Assembly (NCBI GenBank): GCA_963691705.1
Contig: OY829541.1
Span: forward strand, 49,992,377-50,056,376
DNA: 64,000 nt
Source: Viola odorata
Lineage: Eukaryota; Streptophyta; Magnoliopsida; Malpighiales; Violaceae
Direction of reading: 5' to 3'
In this document: in pieces, positions 42,708-54,307 of the stretch
How the letters are laid out: each line of letters starts with the position of its first letter
Position numbering within the stretch: position 1 is the first letter of the stretch
The notes under the pieces: model-generated
The model's input: the letters and a program-made list of their open reading frames with translations, nothing else
Told to the model about the DNA's origin: nothing
Databases searched by the model: none
Program-made: the position numbers and the translations under genes

Positions 42708-42905
42708 AACATGATCTGTTATGTTAAAAGAATCTGAACCGTTCAATAAAATTGGACGGATGAGATTAAAAATTCAAATCATTAATAAGTTGACCACTTG
42801 TTGAATTTTATTGACTAGTCAACTCATTAATGATTTGAATTTTTAATCTCATCCGTCAAATTTTATTAAACAGTTCAAATTTTTCTAACATGGCTGGTCA
42901 TGTTC
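42708..42905. mobile_element. MITE-like long inverted repeat
   Basis: A foldback with arms of about 70-100 bp. GGACGGATGAGATTAAAAAT with CAAATCATTAAT on the left (about 42756-42790) is answered in reverse by ATTAATGATTTG and ATTTTTAATCTCATCCGTC (about 42826-42858). AACATGA(T/C)C and TGAAC(C/T)GTT pair further out. No coding. It adjoins the mitochondrial-like insert. Confidence 0.7.
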
Positions 42906-44330
42906 AAAAGAGCTCCCCTCTCTCCTAAAGGGGCTTATGCACTCCACTCGCTGTCTATTAAACGAGCGTTAAAGCGAGCGAGTGAAGCCTTCAATTTAGT
43001 AGCCCCCCCTTTTTCATTTTAACTTAAGATTCCCCGGTTTGTGGGCTTAATTGATTGGATACTCGAGAACCATAATCTTTCCTAGGAACAGCTTCTACGA
43101 CGATAGATAGGGGTCAGGTTTGTTTGGCATCTATGCCCCCTGCCCTCCAAACAGTATGGGAGCCTTTCAGCTCGTACTGCTCACACTCCTAGATCTTCAC
43201 GGCACCTCCTCCACCATAGTGTGAGCTGGGAGGCCCTTACTAAAGCTAAAGGGATTCCTTATTAGTTATTAGGCTGCTCGAATGGCTGGACTACATGGAA
43301 TAGCTAGACGGAATGGCTGACTGAAAGGCAAGGCCTTCAACGGAATTTATTGAGGTGAGGGGGGCTTTAGCGGCAGGAAGGCTGGCAAGGAAGTATGCGC
43401 TTAGTGATTCGATGACTGATAAGATGACTTGGAAGGCAAGGCACTGAACTCGCACAAAGAACAAAGAAAAAGTGAGTCTTTTCTACGGAAGGAGGTAAAA
43501 AGTCGACTTCCACATTAGCCTTTGAAGCTGGTGATAGACCTCTAACCCTATTCACTCGAGACAAAGCAAATGGACCTCAAAAGCCAATCCTTCCACACTC
43601 GGAAAGAAAATTCACTCGTTCAAGTAACAAATTAAAAGAAGGAATTTCTGCTTGGAAAGCTGTTAAACTGATGAAAGAAGCAAATCGACTTTCAAAGAAA
43701 AAGAAAGGTCAGACCAAGAGATAGAAGGATAAGACCTTGACCAATGCCCTCAACCTCGGGGAACTTCTCCCGGAAGCAGTATCGGTAAGAAGGGGAATCT
43801 TCCACAGAAGCATAGTGGCTCATCTTGACATTCAATTATAGGTAGAATTCTTTTGGGGGAGCCAAAGGAGAGTGGGCTGTATAGAACTAAACCTTAGCAG
43901 AGATTGAGCCAATCCATAGAAGTCAAATCTACTGGACGGATTGCATTCAGGAAGAGCTGTTGACGCCCTATTGAATATGAATAGGGGATCCTCAAAAAGA
44001 TACAATCCATAGCTCCATGGTAATTAGCTCTTAACTACATCGAGCCTTGTTCTATTTGTCCTTAATTATTTAAAGCTTTTCGGTCTGAGACAAGCTAGTC
44101 GAAGAAAGAAGGAAAATCGGATACTATGCCTTGCCTTGGGAGTAGTACTCCAACAGATCCGCCATTTGTTGTAAACCTACGAGCAGATCCGGATCCCTCA
44201 ATACCGGTTCAAAGGCTCGACTGGGCTAGAGCTTCCTGTCATCTTTCCGGGAAGGCAATGAAATTGAATGAATGGCGACTCTTGTCCGTCGTAACCAATG
44301 CACGACCTCATAAGATCAATCCGTGTTAGA
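42906..44330. other. Mitochondrial-DNA-like insert (NUMT candidate)
   Basis: Base composition and wording change abruptly: GC-moderate sequence with CCCTCCAAACAGTATGGGAG, AGCTCGTACTGCTCAC, GGCACCTCCTCCACCATAG and AAAGCGAGCGAGTGAAGCC words that I recall from angiosperm mitochondrial intergenic and intron DNA. Frames here (43367-43564 minus, 44126-44329 plus) are not recognised genes. Nuclear copies of organelle DNA are common in plants. Identification rests on memory of wording, not on a search. Confidence 0.55.
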
Positions 44331-44694
44331 TAAATGTATTTAATTGATATGATTAATTTAAATATGAGATAAAATTGAGATAAAATAATAATTTTTTATC
44401 TCGTTTTTGATAGTGGAAAGTGATATATTGACCAATATGAGACGATTGACAAAATTAACTTGAAGTTTTATAAATGGAGAAAGCAAAAACTATAATGTAC
44501 TCCTCGTTTTTTTAGATAGCTTAGATAGTTCAATAGTTGGTTTTGTTCTTGCATATGAAGCATATCTTTATATGATAATGAGAATAAAGAGTGTAACATC
44601 TAAATCTACCAAAGTGAATTTACTTTAAAGCATGAGAACAAAAGTAAACATCAAAATGATCATCGTGGACCTCTTCTTCCTGTGGTTAGACTTC
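44331..44694. other. Non-coding A/T-rich stretch
   Basis: Nothing recognised. Confidence 0.6.
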
Positions 44695-46105
<1,411 letters not shown>

Positions 46106-46560
46106 TCAAAATTTTACTAGGTAATGCATAGGTACTGTTCTAAACAATTACTATAGCCACCGTATTATTCTTTGTTTTATTTTATTTTTAATTTGAATAA
46201 TAGAGGTAATTTGCAGGCACGGCTGTTGTAATTAGTAAATAATTCCCTTTCTATTGTCTCCCAAATTAATAAGAAAATATGCAATTCACCAAACACCCAA
46301 TATTCGTATGCTTGTTAATCAAAGTCTTAAATTCAAACTTTAAAAATGAAACAAATTATTTAAAAAAAATTAATAATATTTAATTAATTCTATTCTCAAA
46401 ATGAAAAAAAAAACATATATAATTCATTAATTATTTTATTAGTGGCCGAAATATCAATAAAAATTCAAACTCACGGCTAATTTTAGTATTGAAGAAATAC
46501 ACCTAACCACTTTTTCTCTAAAATCCAAGTGATCAGCACCCGTGGGCCCGTGACAACTAC
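46106..46560. other. Non-coding A/T-rich stretch upstream of 46693
   Basis: No gene recognised. It probably includes the promoter of the gene at 46693. Confidence 0.5.
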
Positions 46561-46571
46561 CCATTTCCCCC

Positions 46572-46582
46572 TCTATAAAAAA
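46572..46582 (+). promoter_or_regulatory. TATA box of the gene at 46693
   Basis: CTCTATAAAAAAAAGG, about 120 bases before the ATG, after a run of CCC. A typical plant core promoter. Confidence 0.65.
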
Positions 46583-46692
46583 AAGGTAAGATGCTTGACC
46601 AAAACCAACCAGATACTACTCAACTTTTAGCAACAAACTTTCCTCTTTCAAATTCCTTCCTGATACCTCTGTATCTGTTATCAGATTTCTTG

Positions 46693-46932
46693 ATGGCAGG
46701 TCTTCAATACTACGTCTTCCCCACCGATTTCCTGTACCCTCGTCCACAATCTTCCCGTGCAGCCGCTGCTGATCGTACGGCCCAGAAACCAGCAGTAGCC
46801 CTTCCTTTGCCAGCCGTCCAAAAGCCCGATCAAGCCACTACTTCTACGCCTGATCATCGCATCATCATCAACAACAAGGGAACAAATAAACCGGCACCCG
46901 CTATAGTCGATATTCATCGCAAAAACGTCTAA
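46693..46932 (+). CDS. Small plant protein of unknown function (MAGLQY...FPTDFLYPRP)
   Basis: 79 residues: MAGLQYYVFPTDFLYPRPQS, then Ala/Pro/Gln-rich sequence and the basic end AIVDIHRKNV. The N-terminal MAGLQY-x-x-FPTDF-x-YPRP signature is one I associate with a small, intronless plant protein family of unknown role. Start chosen at 46693 because the signature begins there; an in-frame upstream ATG exists at 46591 but its extension (MLDQNQPDTTQ...) lies between the TATA box and the signature and is probably leader. No signal peptide or membrane segment. Multiple T-rich/AATG words after the stop could serve polyadenylation. It is the only non-repeat gene here that looks intact. Confidence 0.7.
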   Translation: MAGLQYYVFPTDFLYPRPQSSRAAAADRTAQKPAVALPLPAVQKPDQATTSTPDHRIIINNKGTNKPAPAIVDIHRKNV

Positions 46933-48111
46933 ACTCGCTCAAGAATGGTTTTTCATCCTTTCATTTTAATGTAATAATCATCTTGTTATATGGGTGGGAA
47001 AGTTAATCATGTTTGTAATATTAATGTCTGATCAAATCATCAATTTAAGTTTCTTCCAGATTGAGATTCCCTTCCTTTTTCTATTTTTTCTGTCTTCTCT
47101 TGATGAAGTTTGTACTTAATTAACTAGTCCGTGCCTGTTTTGGAGTGCAAACACGTGCCGCAATGCCCACCACAAAATAAAATTATTTTATAGCAAATAT
47201 AATCATGAAGAAAAAAATCTATTACTAATTTACATTTTCGTCTAATTTAATGAGAAAAAAAAATCAATACGTGTTCAGTCTTTTTTAATCGAATTATATT
47301 TTTTAATAAGTAAATCGACTTTCTTTACGAGAAAAGAAAACTTGAATAATACATAAACTCGTAATTTAAACTGTTTAGCATATGTTATTTTTATAACGTA
47401 AATTATAATTTCGATTTTTGATAATGTAATAATAATTAATAATATAATTAATTTTTTAAATTAAAAAAAAAAAGAAAAGGAAACTTGAATGAAAATTTAG
47501 AAATATTGTCACTAAAAAAGAGCATCTTGAATGAGATCCACAAGATCAGTAGATTTCTCTGGATTGTTCGCTCAAATCAAAGTTGCCTAAAAGAATTAGC
47601 TTTGTGGTTTGTTGCTTTAAAATTTAAATTGATGGCCATAAATTAAAAGTCAATTTTCAATTTGATATTTTATGAATTGTGTCCCTTTAACATTCAAGGT
47701 ACCATGACATCTATGAAATACGAATACAGATATTGATACGGAAACCAGATACGATACATAATTTAAAATTATGATCCAAATAAAAGACATGGGGGATAGT
47801 AAATTAAACATGTATTATATGAGTGCTCGTTGAATATCGGTATCAGAAACGAATCTGACATAATAATAGCAGAAAAAATAAAGTGTTCATGTCGATTTTC
47901 ACTATTTAATTCTTTGGTTACGGGGGAATAAATCAAAAAGAATATACCCTAGAAGATTCTCACGTAGAAAAAACAATTTCAATTAAATAATAGTTGAGTT
48001 TGAGTCTTATGTTTATTTATCAAAAACAAGAAGGCCCATCCAATAGAAGATTGATGACTAGTATTTTTTTTGTTGAGAAATTTTAAAAATCAACAAATCT
48101 AATCAGCTGCT
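46933..48111. other. Non-coding A/T-rich stretch
   Basis: Intergenic; no gene, RNA or array recognised. Confidence 0.6.
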
Positions 48112-48579
48112 TGATAATCTGGGATATGGGGTGTGGATTAAATGGTAATTGCGTTGGGTAGGATGGATCTGTGGTTGCTGATTGGGTCCCTCTGTGGGTC
48201 CGACTTGCCGCGTGGTACCTGAAAAGCACCGGAGGAGGCCTCCGGTGTAGAAGCTCCGACAGTCAAGTTAGTATGAGAGATATGTGTATAGTGAAGGATT
48301 TTAGTGAATAGTGCAGTTTTGGAGCTTACCTCCCGTTAGTGGGGGATGGGGGGTATTTATAGGCCTTTTCCCCAAGAGTCGGTGGGACATGTATTGCCAG
48401 GACGCGGAGTCCGTTAGCGGGACACGTTTCTCCCACGGGCGCATATCGGGTCCGTTAGGCCGTGTATTGGTCGTTGGCCCAAGAGGCGCGCTGGACCGTA
48501 TCTTGACTGATACGTTGGCGGTGGTCCCCCCGGGGAGGGAAGGTCCATAATGCCCCCGTAATCCGATTATGTATTATCA
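48112..48579 (-). repeat. 3' LTR of element III
   Basis: 468 bp, TGATAATC...GTATTATCA. It shares with the other two LTRs the GCACCGGAGGAGG...CTCCGGTGTAGAAGC block and a minus-strand TATAAATACCCC box (near 48351-48362), but lacks the TGACGTCA palindromes. Confidence 0.85.
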
Positions 48580-48602
48580 TGCCTGAACGACGACGAGCCC
48601 AA

Positions 48603-48618
48603 GTGTTTACCAAGGGCT
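48603..48618. promoter_or_regulatory. Conserved word next to the 3' LTR (element III)
   Basis: GTGTTTACCAAGGGCT, identical to 21834-21849 in element II. Confidence 0.5.
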
Positions 48619-49332
48619 TAGTGCGATACCTGCCCGATTGCGGGTCCGTTTGTTCCTTTAGGCGAGTTCTGCTGTCGTTAGGAGGCGGTGTCAGCCCCTT
48701 TCTCAGTCCGCCCGTTTGTGGATTTATCGGGGCCTGTGGGTAACATGTTGGCCGTTTAGGACTGCTGGCCGTTAGTGGCGGTCGATGGACTATGCTCTGC
48801 TAGGGAGTTGTCTCCTGTTTGCTTACGGGGCCGATAGCCTGCTTGGCCGTTCGCTTGTAAAGGCGTTTGAAGGGAATGGGTTGTGGAGCTGGGCCGTTTT
48901 TAGAAAAAAGGGCATGGGCCTGGGTCTCTGTTTTTGCAGTCTTTGTATTTTCCTTTTGGGCCGACGGTTGATAGCGTCCTGTCTCATTAAATGCGGAGCA
49001 GGGGTAATGATGGTTTGATGCGCGTGCGTGCTTGCGTGGCGCCCTATCATCTCTTCACAGTCAGATCCAAGTTTGAAAATCATGGAGGGACGTTTGAGTT
49101 GGTCGAAGCGGTCTATCCTTTCGTGAGAAAAGGTGTTTCCAAAGGTTTCCTCTGCCATGTGTCGCTTTTTATTAGTTGTGTGATGGCCTATACAGCGCGC
49201 CGCTCTCCTCTCTTTTCAGAAAATCACGAAGTCAGCAAATTTCGTAAAAAATAGAGAGACTTTCTTCTTCTTCTTCCTTGCCCATTCCAGATTTTTGTTC
49301 CCGTTGCTCCTCCTGCCGTTGTGGACAGGCCC
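48619..49332. other. Region between LTR and antisense gene e
   Basis: No supported gene. Contains a weak TATA-like CTATACAG near 49189 and a pyrimidine-rich CCATTCCAG near 49283-49291 that could be a leader-intron acceptor for gene e. Confidence 0.35.
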
Positions 49333-51756
49333 ATGTACGCAGTTGAGGCTAAAATTGCTGCCACGGTTTCGGTGTTAACCTCTCGGGTCAATTTGGATGC
49401 CGAGTTGATTGCCTGTGGCGGGATTCTGGAAGACAAATACACAGCCATGGTTGCTGGGCCGAAGGTTAGGTTGAATACTGATTTCACTGGGAATGACCGG
49501 GTGCTCTATACGAAGATTTTCAAGTATGGGTTCCGTCTTCCGCTACATTCGTTGGTCCGCGAAATGTTGGTTGAGTTTGATCTGAACCCGGCGCAGATTC
49601 CTCTGAATTCTTGGGCCGGTATCTATGCTTTTATCTGGGTGTGTGTTACCAACGGTATTGCGCAGCCTAGCCTTCGGCTCTTAAGGCATTTCTTCCAGTT
49701 GAGCATCCGAAAAGGTTGGGTTTCTATTTTCCCTCGGAAGTCTGATCCTTCGGTTAAGTCTCTTACCATGCATTTCCAGAAGTTTGACTCGTCGATCACG
49801 AATTGGGCAAATCACTTCTTCGTTCTTGAGATGCCCACCCATGCCTGGAGGTCTGGTTTCAATCGGCACATTACCGATGCCCGATGGGTCAAGCCTCAGC
49901 AGAATGAGCTAACGCTTGATGAGGTGGCTGCTGTCGAGAAGCTCCTAGGCGCTGTGAAGAAGCCATTCAATACGCGGTTATATGCCATTTGGGAACCGAT
50001 AAAGCAGTGTAGTATTGGTGAGTTTTTTCCTCTTTGTGATTTCTTTAGCTTTTCTGCCTGATGGTCCCGTTTGTTGTAACGGGATGGCCATGATTGTTTC
50101 TGCAGATAAGAAGGACGATGAGGAGGACGATAGGGAGTCCTCGGCACTTAAAAGCGAGGGAGGGCCTTCGCCTTCTGTGGAGCGGGAAGAGAGCCCTGAA
50201 GTTTCTCTTCGGAGGCGAAAGAGGTCTGTCGCGGGGGATTCTTCGCATCAAACAGGGGAGTCTCTTGCTAACAAGAAACCCAGGTCTCTCCGAAAGGGGG
50301 TAGTTGCTGCCGTTCCCCAGATTTCGGTCACCCCTCCTTCGCAGAGATTGGCCGAGGATGTCAGTCACGGCTTTTTTGATCAGTCGGTGGAGTTTACCGG
50401 TGAGAGGGTGCCGGTGGTAGAGGATATTGGGTCGTCGCTGTCGGGTTTTACCGTGATTTCTACTACTCCCCTTAGGTTCTGTCCTTCTAAGCCATCGGCG
50501 ACCCCTTCGCCTCCGAAGCCTTCTGCTCAGAAGTCCTCCTCTGTTGTGGCAGACAGGGTTGCACGTTTGCTTGAGAAGAAACGGAAGAAGAAGGAAAGGA
50601 GTCTGTCGCCTACTATCGCGGAGGTTTTTGGGATGTTTGCCGAAGGGGGAGGGGAACTTAATCCCATCATCATTGGTGCGGATGATGGCCAAGTCTCAGA
50701 CATTCTCACGAATACGAATGTGGGGTCGGATCTGGGGGGCACTCCTTTCAATGCTTCCTCCCCTGATCATTTTGCTGGCAGTGGGTCTGGCTCCCGTTGG
50801 CCTTCTCCGAATGCTTCTTTATTAGGTGGTGGTGGCGGTACTTGCTCCCTTGGTGCCTCTGCTTCGGGACCCTTGCGTGTTTACTTCACGCCTGCGCCAC
50901 CTCTCGCCGAGATTGCCCTCCAGGATGGGTATCTGCAAGGCGCAAGCCGTTGAATACTGACGTTCATCTCTCGTCTGTGGGGCCCGACGGATCTGTCACT
51001 CATACTTTGGATGTGAGGGATCTGGCGTAGCAAGGTCTACCGGCGTTGGGAGTGGCTGACCCCTGTGCTAGAGATCTTCCTCTATCGGTCTTTTTTGGGG
51101 AGATGGTCGGCCTGGATTATGAGAGGGGGCAGTTTCGCGAAATGTCCCTAGGGCGTCAGCATGCCGAAGCCCAGGCCAGTGTTTTTTCTGCTTTCTGCCA
51201 GCTCTGTTATTTGTAGGAGAATTCGTCCGACAGGATTCGGTCCTTGATAGGCGATCTTGAGAAAGAGAGAGCGGATCATGCAAATACTCGGGCCGCTAGT
51301 GAGCGTATTGAAGCGGACCTTGGATTTCTTCATGCGGAGGTGGATGGTGCCAAAGCGAAGGTTGCTGAGCTCTCGGGCGTTTATGAGGAGTTGGTTGGTG
51401 TGAAGAGAGAGAGAGATGCCGAAAAGGGGCGTTGTGAGGACCTTGTCCGGGAGAATGAGAGGCTTCAACGGGAGTTGGCGTCGGAAAGAGAGCGGGCTGA
51501 AAGGCTTCAGTCGGATCTAAATGTCATTCCTGAGAGAATGGTTACGCTTCGGGATGAGGTTGTTGATGCTATGTTGACGGCCTTCTCCGACTGTTATGAT
51601 GGTCCTGACTTCGAGCTGACCAAGGTGTTCGATCATGCTGATAGTCTTATTGCAGCGATAGACGTTGGACAGTCTGGTGCCGCTGGTGGGTCTAATCAGC
51701 CTCCCTTCCCCGAAGGAGGGCCTTCCTTTCAGCCTCCGCCGTCTACCGGCTCTTAG
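49333..51756 (+). pseudogene. Antisense gene e: Transposase_28-like/coiled-coil protein (two exons, lesions)
   Basis: Exon 1 (49333-50017): Transposase_28-like domain with KIFKYGFRLPLHSLVREML, LNPAQIPLNSWAGIYAF, FDSSITNWANHFFVLEMP and HAWRSGFN, ending IKQCSIG. Intron 50018-50105, phase 1. Exon 2: acidic KKDDEEDDRES, basic RRRKR and KKRKKKER, Ser/Pro-rich linker, a frameshift near 50930-50950. Then the conserved block (THTLDVRDLA*QGLPALGVA) with TAG codons near 51029 and 51216, and a coiled coil (EKERADHANTRAASERIEAD to ERERAERLQSDL). Ends at TAG 51754-51756. Same layout as genes c and d in element II. Confidence 0.75.
50018..50105 (+). other. Intron of antisense gene e
   Basis: GTGAGTTTTTTCC donor region and TTGTTTCTGCAG acceptor; 88 nt, phase 1, joining CSIG to a KKDDEE frame. 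Same position relative to the domain as in genes c and d. Confidence 0.75.
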
Positions 51757-52058
51757 TTTTTCTCTATGATCTTTGTATTTTCCTGTTTTGACTGGACATC
51801 GTTTGCATTGCCATCGTTTTGTAATAATGACTTTCTGTCTCTTTTTACTTGTTTTTCTGCCTTGATGTGAAAATATTGTGGGATTTTTGCTATGTCTGTA
51901 CTGATTGTTCCGTTGGTCTGAGCCCTTCGTGCTTTGGCTTGCTGTGCCCGAATGCCTAGCGAGTTTTTGAGTAGTTATCGGTCACTCCCGATGGCTAATC
52001 TTTTGGCCGTTACCCATATTACCGTTGGGTCCATTTTTCGAGGTAGTACTTGTGTGTT

Positions 52059-52065
52059 TATAAAT
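52059..52065 (+). promoter_or_regulatory. TATA box of antisense gene f
   Basis: TTTATAAATGAG, 90 bases before the ATG at 52149. Confidence 0.65.
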
Positions 52066-52148
52066 GAGTTCTTTCCTCTCTTCTTCCTCAGTTGCCTCCC
52101 TTTTTGCTCCTTGCTTCTCTTTACTTTCCCTTCTTTTCTCTGGTGATC

Positions 52149-52541
52149 ATGGATGACTTGACTAGAAATTATCTGGCCGCAAGAGCCTACTCTGTGAAGC
52201 GCCGCGTCGTGGGAGATATCTCTGTCGTGAGGCATATGCTGGTACGTATTTCTGAGGACATTGATGAGCTGGAAGGCACGCTCGATCCCTTGGTGTGTCT
52301 TCGGGATAACGTGAGGGAAACAAACCCTAATGCCCTCACAGTGATTTCGAGGGCGGCGGTGTCAGCTTCTTATGTTCAAGCTACCATGGTCGCTCTGAAG
52401 AACCAAAAGGCTATGTTGCAGTGCTGTCTGGAGGGGATGAGAGGAGCCTCTTCCGACTTGACCTCAGCTGTTGCTGCCATCAAGGAGATCCCTCCTTCGC
52501 CTCCTCATGATGACGAGGGTGAAGATGGCTTTACTGATTAA
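52149..52541 (+). CDS. Antisense gene f: small acidic-tailed protein
   Basis: 130 residues, intact: MDDLTRNYLAARAYSVKRRV, IDELEGTLDPLVCLRDNV, KNQKAMLQCCLEGMRGAS and the acidic end PPHDDEGEDGFTD. Homologous to genes a and g (same length, MD-x-x-T start, LEG-x-x-DPL, Lys-rich helix with LxxM, IP...DDE tail). It looks all-helical. First ATG after a good TATA box; AATAAA at 52583-52588. The 3' tail TGTAGATGTCGTATGGCC matches that of gene g. Function unknown. Confidence 0.75.
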   Translation: MDDLTRNYLAARAYSVKRRVVGDISVVRHMLVRISEDIDELEGTLDPLVCLRDNVRETNPNALTVISRAAVSASYVQATMVALKNQKAMLQCCLEGMRGASSDLTSAVAAIKEIPPSPPHDDEGEDGFTD

Positions 52542-52918
52542 ATGTCTTTGCTTTCCTGTTTGTAGATGTCGTATGGCCTTGTAATAAAGAGGAGTGTTTG
52601 TGTTGTTTCCGTTTGGACTTTCCGTCGTGCTGAAATCCGTTATGCTTGCATTGTTTCTCTTCTTGCCGTTAGCCATATTGTTGTTCCGATGACTTTCTTT
52701 GCCCGATAGCGAGTTTTGCCGATAGCAAATAATTTCCCCTAGTGTTTTGCTTAGCCTGCGGCGGTTTCTGAATTTTAGCAGCCTTTCAATAAATGTTGGT
52801 TGCTTTTCACACTAGTTGCATCTTTTCTGGGGAGTGTCGCGTGTTCCCTTGGTGCCTTTATTGATGGTCGCGTCTTTTTAGGTGCCTTTGTAACCGCGTC
52901 ATTAATTGTCAGGCCTTC

Positions 52919-52928
52919 TATAAATAGG
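52919..52928 (+). promoter_or_regulatory. TATA box of antisense gene g
   Basis: CTATAAATAGG, 81 bases before the ATG at 53000; same word as ahead of gene a. Confidence 0.7.
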
Positions 52929-52999
52929 TTGTGACTTGTTTAGCCAGAACTAACCTTTGCTCTCCTCTTCCTCCTAGTCTTTGCTTGTTTCTTGCCGTT

Positions 53000-53359
53000 A
53001 TGGACGAGCAGACCTTAGGGCAGTTTTTGTTTTTTCTTTCCAAGGTGAAGAAGAATTCCCTTAGAGATTCTCTTGCTATCCATGAGATGATCCAAACCAC
53101 TGAGGAGGAGATCCGTGGTTTGGAAGGGATTGCGGATCCGTTGCTTGCCAAGAAGGGGCTGGCTCTGCCGGAGGATTTCAAGGTGGTAGACACCGTAGGC
53201 AGCGCCCTTCTCCATGTGGAGGTCTCCCTCAGCATGCTTCGGAACAAGAAGATCTTTCTCGAGGGCTTTCTGCGCGTTATGTCGCCCATTCCTAGCGAGA
53301 TTGGAGATGTTTCTCGCACTCTGATAGATATTCCTCTTCTCCCTGGTGATGATGAATAG
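53000..53359 (+). CDS. Antisense gene g: small acidic-tailed protein
   Basis: 119 residues, intact: MDEQTLGQFLFFLSKVKKNS, EEEIRGLEGIADPLLAKKGL, LRNKKIFLEGFLRVM and the end IPLLPGDDE. Tandem paralogue of gene f, 460 bases downstream, with its own TATA box and AATAAA (53390-53395). Duplication within the element followed by divergence. No membrane or secretion signal. Function unknown. Confidence 0.75.
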   Translation: MDEQTLGQFLFFLSKVKKNSLRDSLAIHEMIQTTEEEIRGLEGIADPLLAKKGLALPEDFKVVDTVGSALLHVEVSLSMLRNKKIFLEGFLRVMSPIPSEIGDVSRTLIDIPLLPGDDE

Positions 53360-53478
53360 ATTGTAGATGCCGTATGGCCCTCCTTTATGAATAAAATTTC
53401 TTTCTGTCTAGATGTTGCAATTTTTTCATGTATTAACGAGTATTGTCAAGCCATTGTAGACCTACGGAATACCGTCAG

Positions 53479-54230
53479 TAGGGCTGTTAATCGGTTTTTG
53501 GAAAACCGATTTCTGAAATTTTGAAACCGGAATTTCGCCTATTCGGTTTCGGAATTTCGGTTTCGGAAATTTCAGTTTAGGTTTTCCAAAAATCGAAATA
53601 AATTTAGGTTCGGTTTCGGATATTGATTTCGAGAATTTCGGTTAACCGAAATAACCGAATTCCTCGTTTACTAAAACGACGTCGTTTCATCATATATAGA
53701 AACGACGTCGTTTTACCCAACCCTAAGAAATTGCTTCAAGCCTTCCGCCTTCGACCGACGCTTCCTCATTTCCTCATTTCCTTCTCTCTTTCAACCCTAA
53801 GTCACAAACGGGTCCTCTTCCTCAATCCTCATTTCCTTCTCTCTCAACTCACCCTTAGAAGAATGCATCGTGTGCTTTAATTAAATGCACATTGTTATGA
53901 TAAATTGATAGTTAATTAATCGGCACATTGTTTTTCTTAATCGGTTATGTCGGATTGTTTATTTATGGATTGTATAATTAATCGGCAGGTTGGATTGTAT
54001 AATTATTAATTTATTCTCAGTTTTTTCTTATTTTTCATGTTTTTTAAATTAATTTCCGTTTTTTATTTTTTTTATTTTTTTTTAAATTCGGTTCTAACGG
54101 AAAACTGAACCGAAACCGAAATTATTTCGTTTCGGTTTCGGTTCGGTTTTCCATTTAGAGGTGTTCGGAAAACCGAATAGTGAAATTCAGTTTTCCGGTT
54201 TCGGTTTCGGAAAACCGAATAACACCCCTA
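53479..54230. mobile_element. Non-autonomous hAT element
   Basis: 752 bp from TAGGGCTGTTAATCGGTTTT to CCGAATAACACCCCTA (inverted ends, one or two mismatches), flanked by a perfect 8-bp duplication ACCGTCAG (53471-53478 and 54231-54238). Subterminal CGGTTTCGG/CCGAAACC repeats. Includes a TTTAGAAACGACGTCGTTTT-like dyad near 53670-53715. No transposase; the short frame at 53623-53880 is not recognised. Confidence 0.93.
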
Positions 54231-54307
54231 ACCGTCAGCTGATAGAACAGCTCTCTTCATCCGTCTGTTTATGAAAAAAGGGATGGGATTTTGTGTACAG
54301 GTCTGTG

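Noticed and set aside
43367..44329. Short frames in the mitochondrial-like insert as real genes
   Set aside because: No recognised mitochondrial protein, no promoter, and organelle DNA in the nucleus is normally untranscribed.
48112..48579. Element III as a solo LTR
   Set aside because: The conserved word and antisense genes continue directly inward in the same order relative to the LTR as in element II, so internal sequence is present.
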